A stretch of 64,000 bases of DNA. It comes from Noviherbaspirillum massiliense JC206. GTDB lineage: Bacteria > Pseudomonadota > Gammaproteobacteria > Burkholderiales > Burkholderiaceae_D. Location of the stretch: positions 1,730,098 through 1,794,097 of the forward strand of contig NZ_HE978634.1 in the NCBI RefSeq assembly GCF_000312045.1. The letters run 5' to 3'. Position 1 is the stretch's first letter, and each line of letters begins with the position of its first letter. The position numbers and the translations under genes were made by a program. The notes beneath the pieces were generated by a model. It made no database searches and had not been told where the DNA came from. It worked only from the letters and a program-made list of their open reading frames with translations. Positions 63,665 to 64,000 of this stretch are shown one piece after another.

Positions 63665-64000
63665 ATGATGAACACTGACAGAAACGTGGCCATTCCGGCC
63701 TTCCTCTCCGGCGGCGGGGAAGCCGGAGAGCTGATGCGCTCGCGCGACTGGTCCACCTCGCCGCTGGGCGACCCCGGTACCTGGCCGCAGTCGCTGCGCA
63801 CGGTCGTCGACCTCATGCTGCATTCCAAGTTTCCGATGTTCGTTGCCTGGGGGCCCGAGCTCGGTTTCCTCTACAACGATCCCTACGTGGACATCCTCGG
63901 GGCCAAGCATCCGGCTGCAATGGGCGCCCGCTTCAAGGAAGTCTGGGCCGAAATCTGGCATGACCTCCTGCCGATGATAGAACGGGCCCTGGCGGGGGAA
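63665..64000 (+). CDS. PAS-domain sensor protein, probably hybrid histidine kinase (3' truncated by window edge)
   Basis: The first 112 codons of a second sensor. The N-terminal stretch RDWSTSPLGDPGTWPQSLRT and FPMFVAWGPELGFLYNDPY is typical of cytosolic PAS/hybrid kinases of this group. ATGs at 63665 and 63668 are equivalent; GGGAACG lies upstream. It is close enough to the CHASE kinase (25 bp) to be in the same operon. Confidence 0.88.
   Translation, partial: MMNTDRNVAIPAFLSGGGEAGELMRSRDWSTSPLGDPGTWPQSLRTVVDLMLHSKFPMFVAWGPELGFLYNDPYVDILGAKHPAAMGARFKEVWAEIWHDLLPMIERALAGE

Noticed and set aside
1-64000. CRISPR arrays, prophage or complete insertion sequences
   Set aside because: No regularly spaced repeats, phage structural genes or transposase genes were found in the window.

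Overview
The window is 64 kb of a GC-rich chromosome from a betaproteobacterium of the order Burkholderiales, most like Oxalobacteraceae (Herbaspirillum / Noviherbaspirillum / Herminiimonas type). This is inferred from gene content: a class I PHA synthase followed by phaR, a RimO of proteobacterial type, paired acyl-CoA dehydrogenase operons, a fliC-flaG-fliD-fliS-fliT flagellar run, and MoxR/DUF58/VWA genes. I saw no prophage, no complete insertion sequence and no CRISPR array. Both ends cut a gene: mfd on the left, a PAS-domain sensor on the right.

Layout. 1-15 kb is mostly housekeeping: mfd, serB, a small membrane protein, metC and rimO (minus strand), the PHA pair phaR/phaC, a divergent small membrane protein, pgeF and rluD (minus), bamD, yaaA, a PIN-domain protein and a methionine-type aminotransferase. 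14.8-24 kb is acyl-CoA metabolism. A plus-strand run (enoyl-CoA hydratase family, histidine phosphatase, APH-type kinase, acyl-CoA dehydrogenase, GST-like) meets a minus-strand operon (large and small acyl-CoA dehydrogenases and two MaoC hydratases) at a shared terminator. The minus operon starts behind a palindrome that overlaps its -10 box. 24-30.6 kb is gene-poor: DUF1178, a small hypothetical gene, an EAL protein with a membrane sensor part, an amino-acid ABC binding protein and a lipoprotein polysaccharide deacetylase, separated by long stretches with only possible microproteins. 30.6-35.2 kb holds OsmC, pirin, WrbA, RibA and a sugar-nucleotide pyrophosphorylase, all on the minus strand.

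36-40 kb is a tight operon of a membrane-anchored trypsin-like protease, a MoxR ATPase, a DUF58 protein and a BatA-like VWA protein. 40-44.7 kb has a secreted His/Asp-rich protein, an LtaS-like phosphotransferase, a thioesterase, a tiny lipoprotein, a REP-like palindrome and tRNA-Arg(ACG). 44.7-48.6 kb is signalling: a NarL-type histidine kinase/response regulator pair and a diguanylate cyclase. 48.7-53 kb has three glycosyltransferase-type genes directly before flagellin. 53.2-59.3 kb is the flagellar filament cluster, opened by a textbook sigma-28 promoter and closed by a YcgR-type PilZ brake protein. A 232-bp element with perfect 27-bp inverted ends sits between the flhB-like gene and ycgR. 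59.4-64 kb has a cytochrome b561, a very large CHASE/PAS hybrid kinase and the start of another sensor.

Functional links: an EAL phosphodiesterase, a GGEEF cyclase with an inhibitory site and a PilZ brake protein lie in one window with the filament genes, which fits cyclic-di-GMP control of motility. The glycosyltransferase genes probably decorate flagellin. The APH kinase plus acyl-CoA dehydrogenase pair resembles the LvaA/LvaC and ACAD10/ACAD11 system for 4-hydroxyacyl-CoA breakdown. The strongest candidate for something undescribed is the nested inverted-repeat element at 58219-58450.
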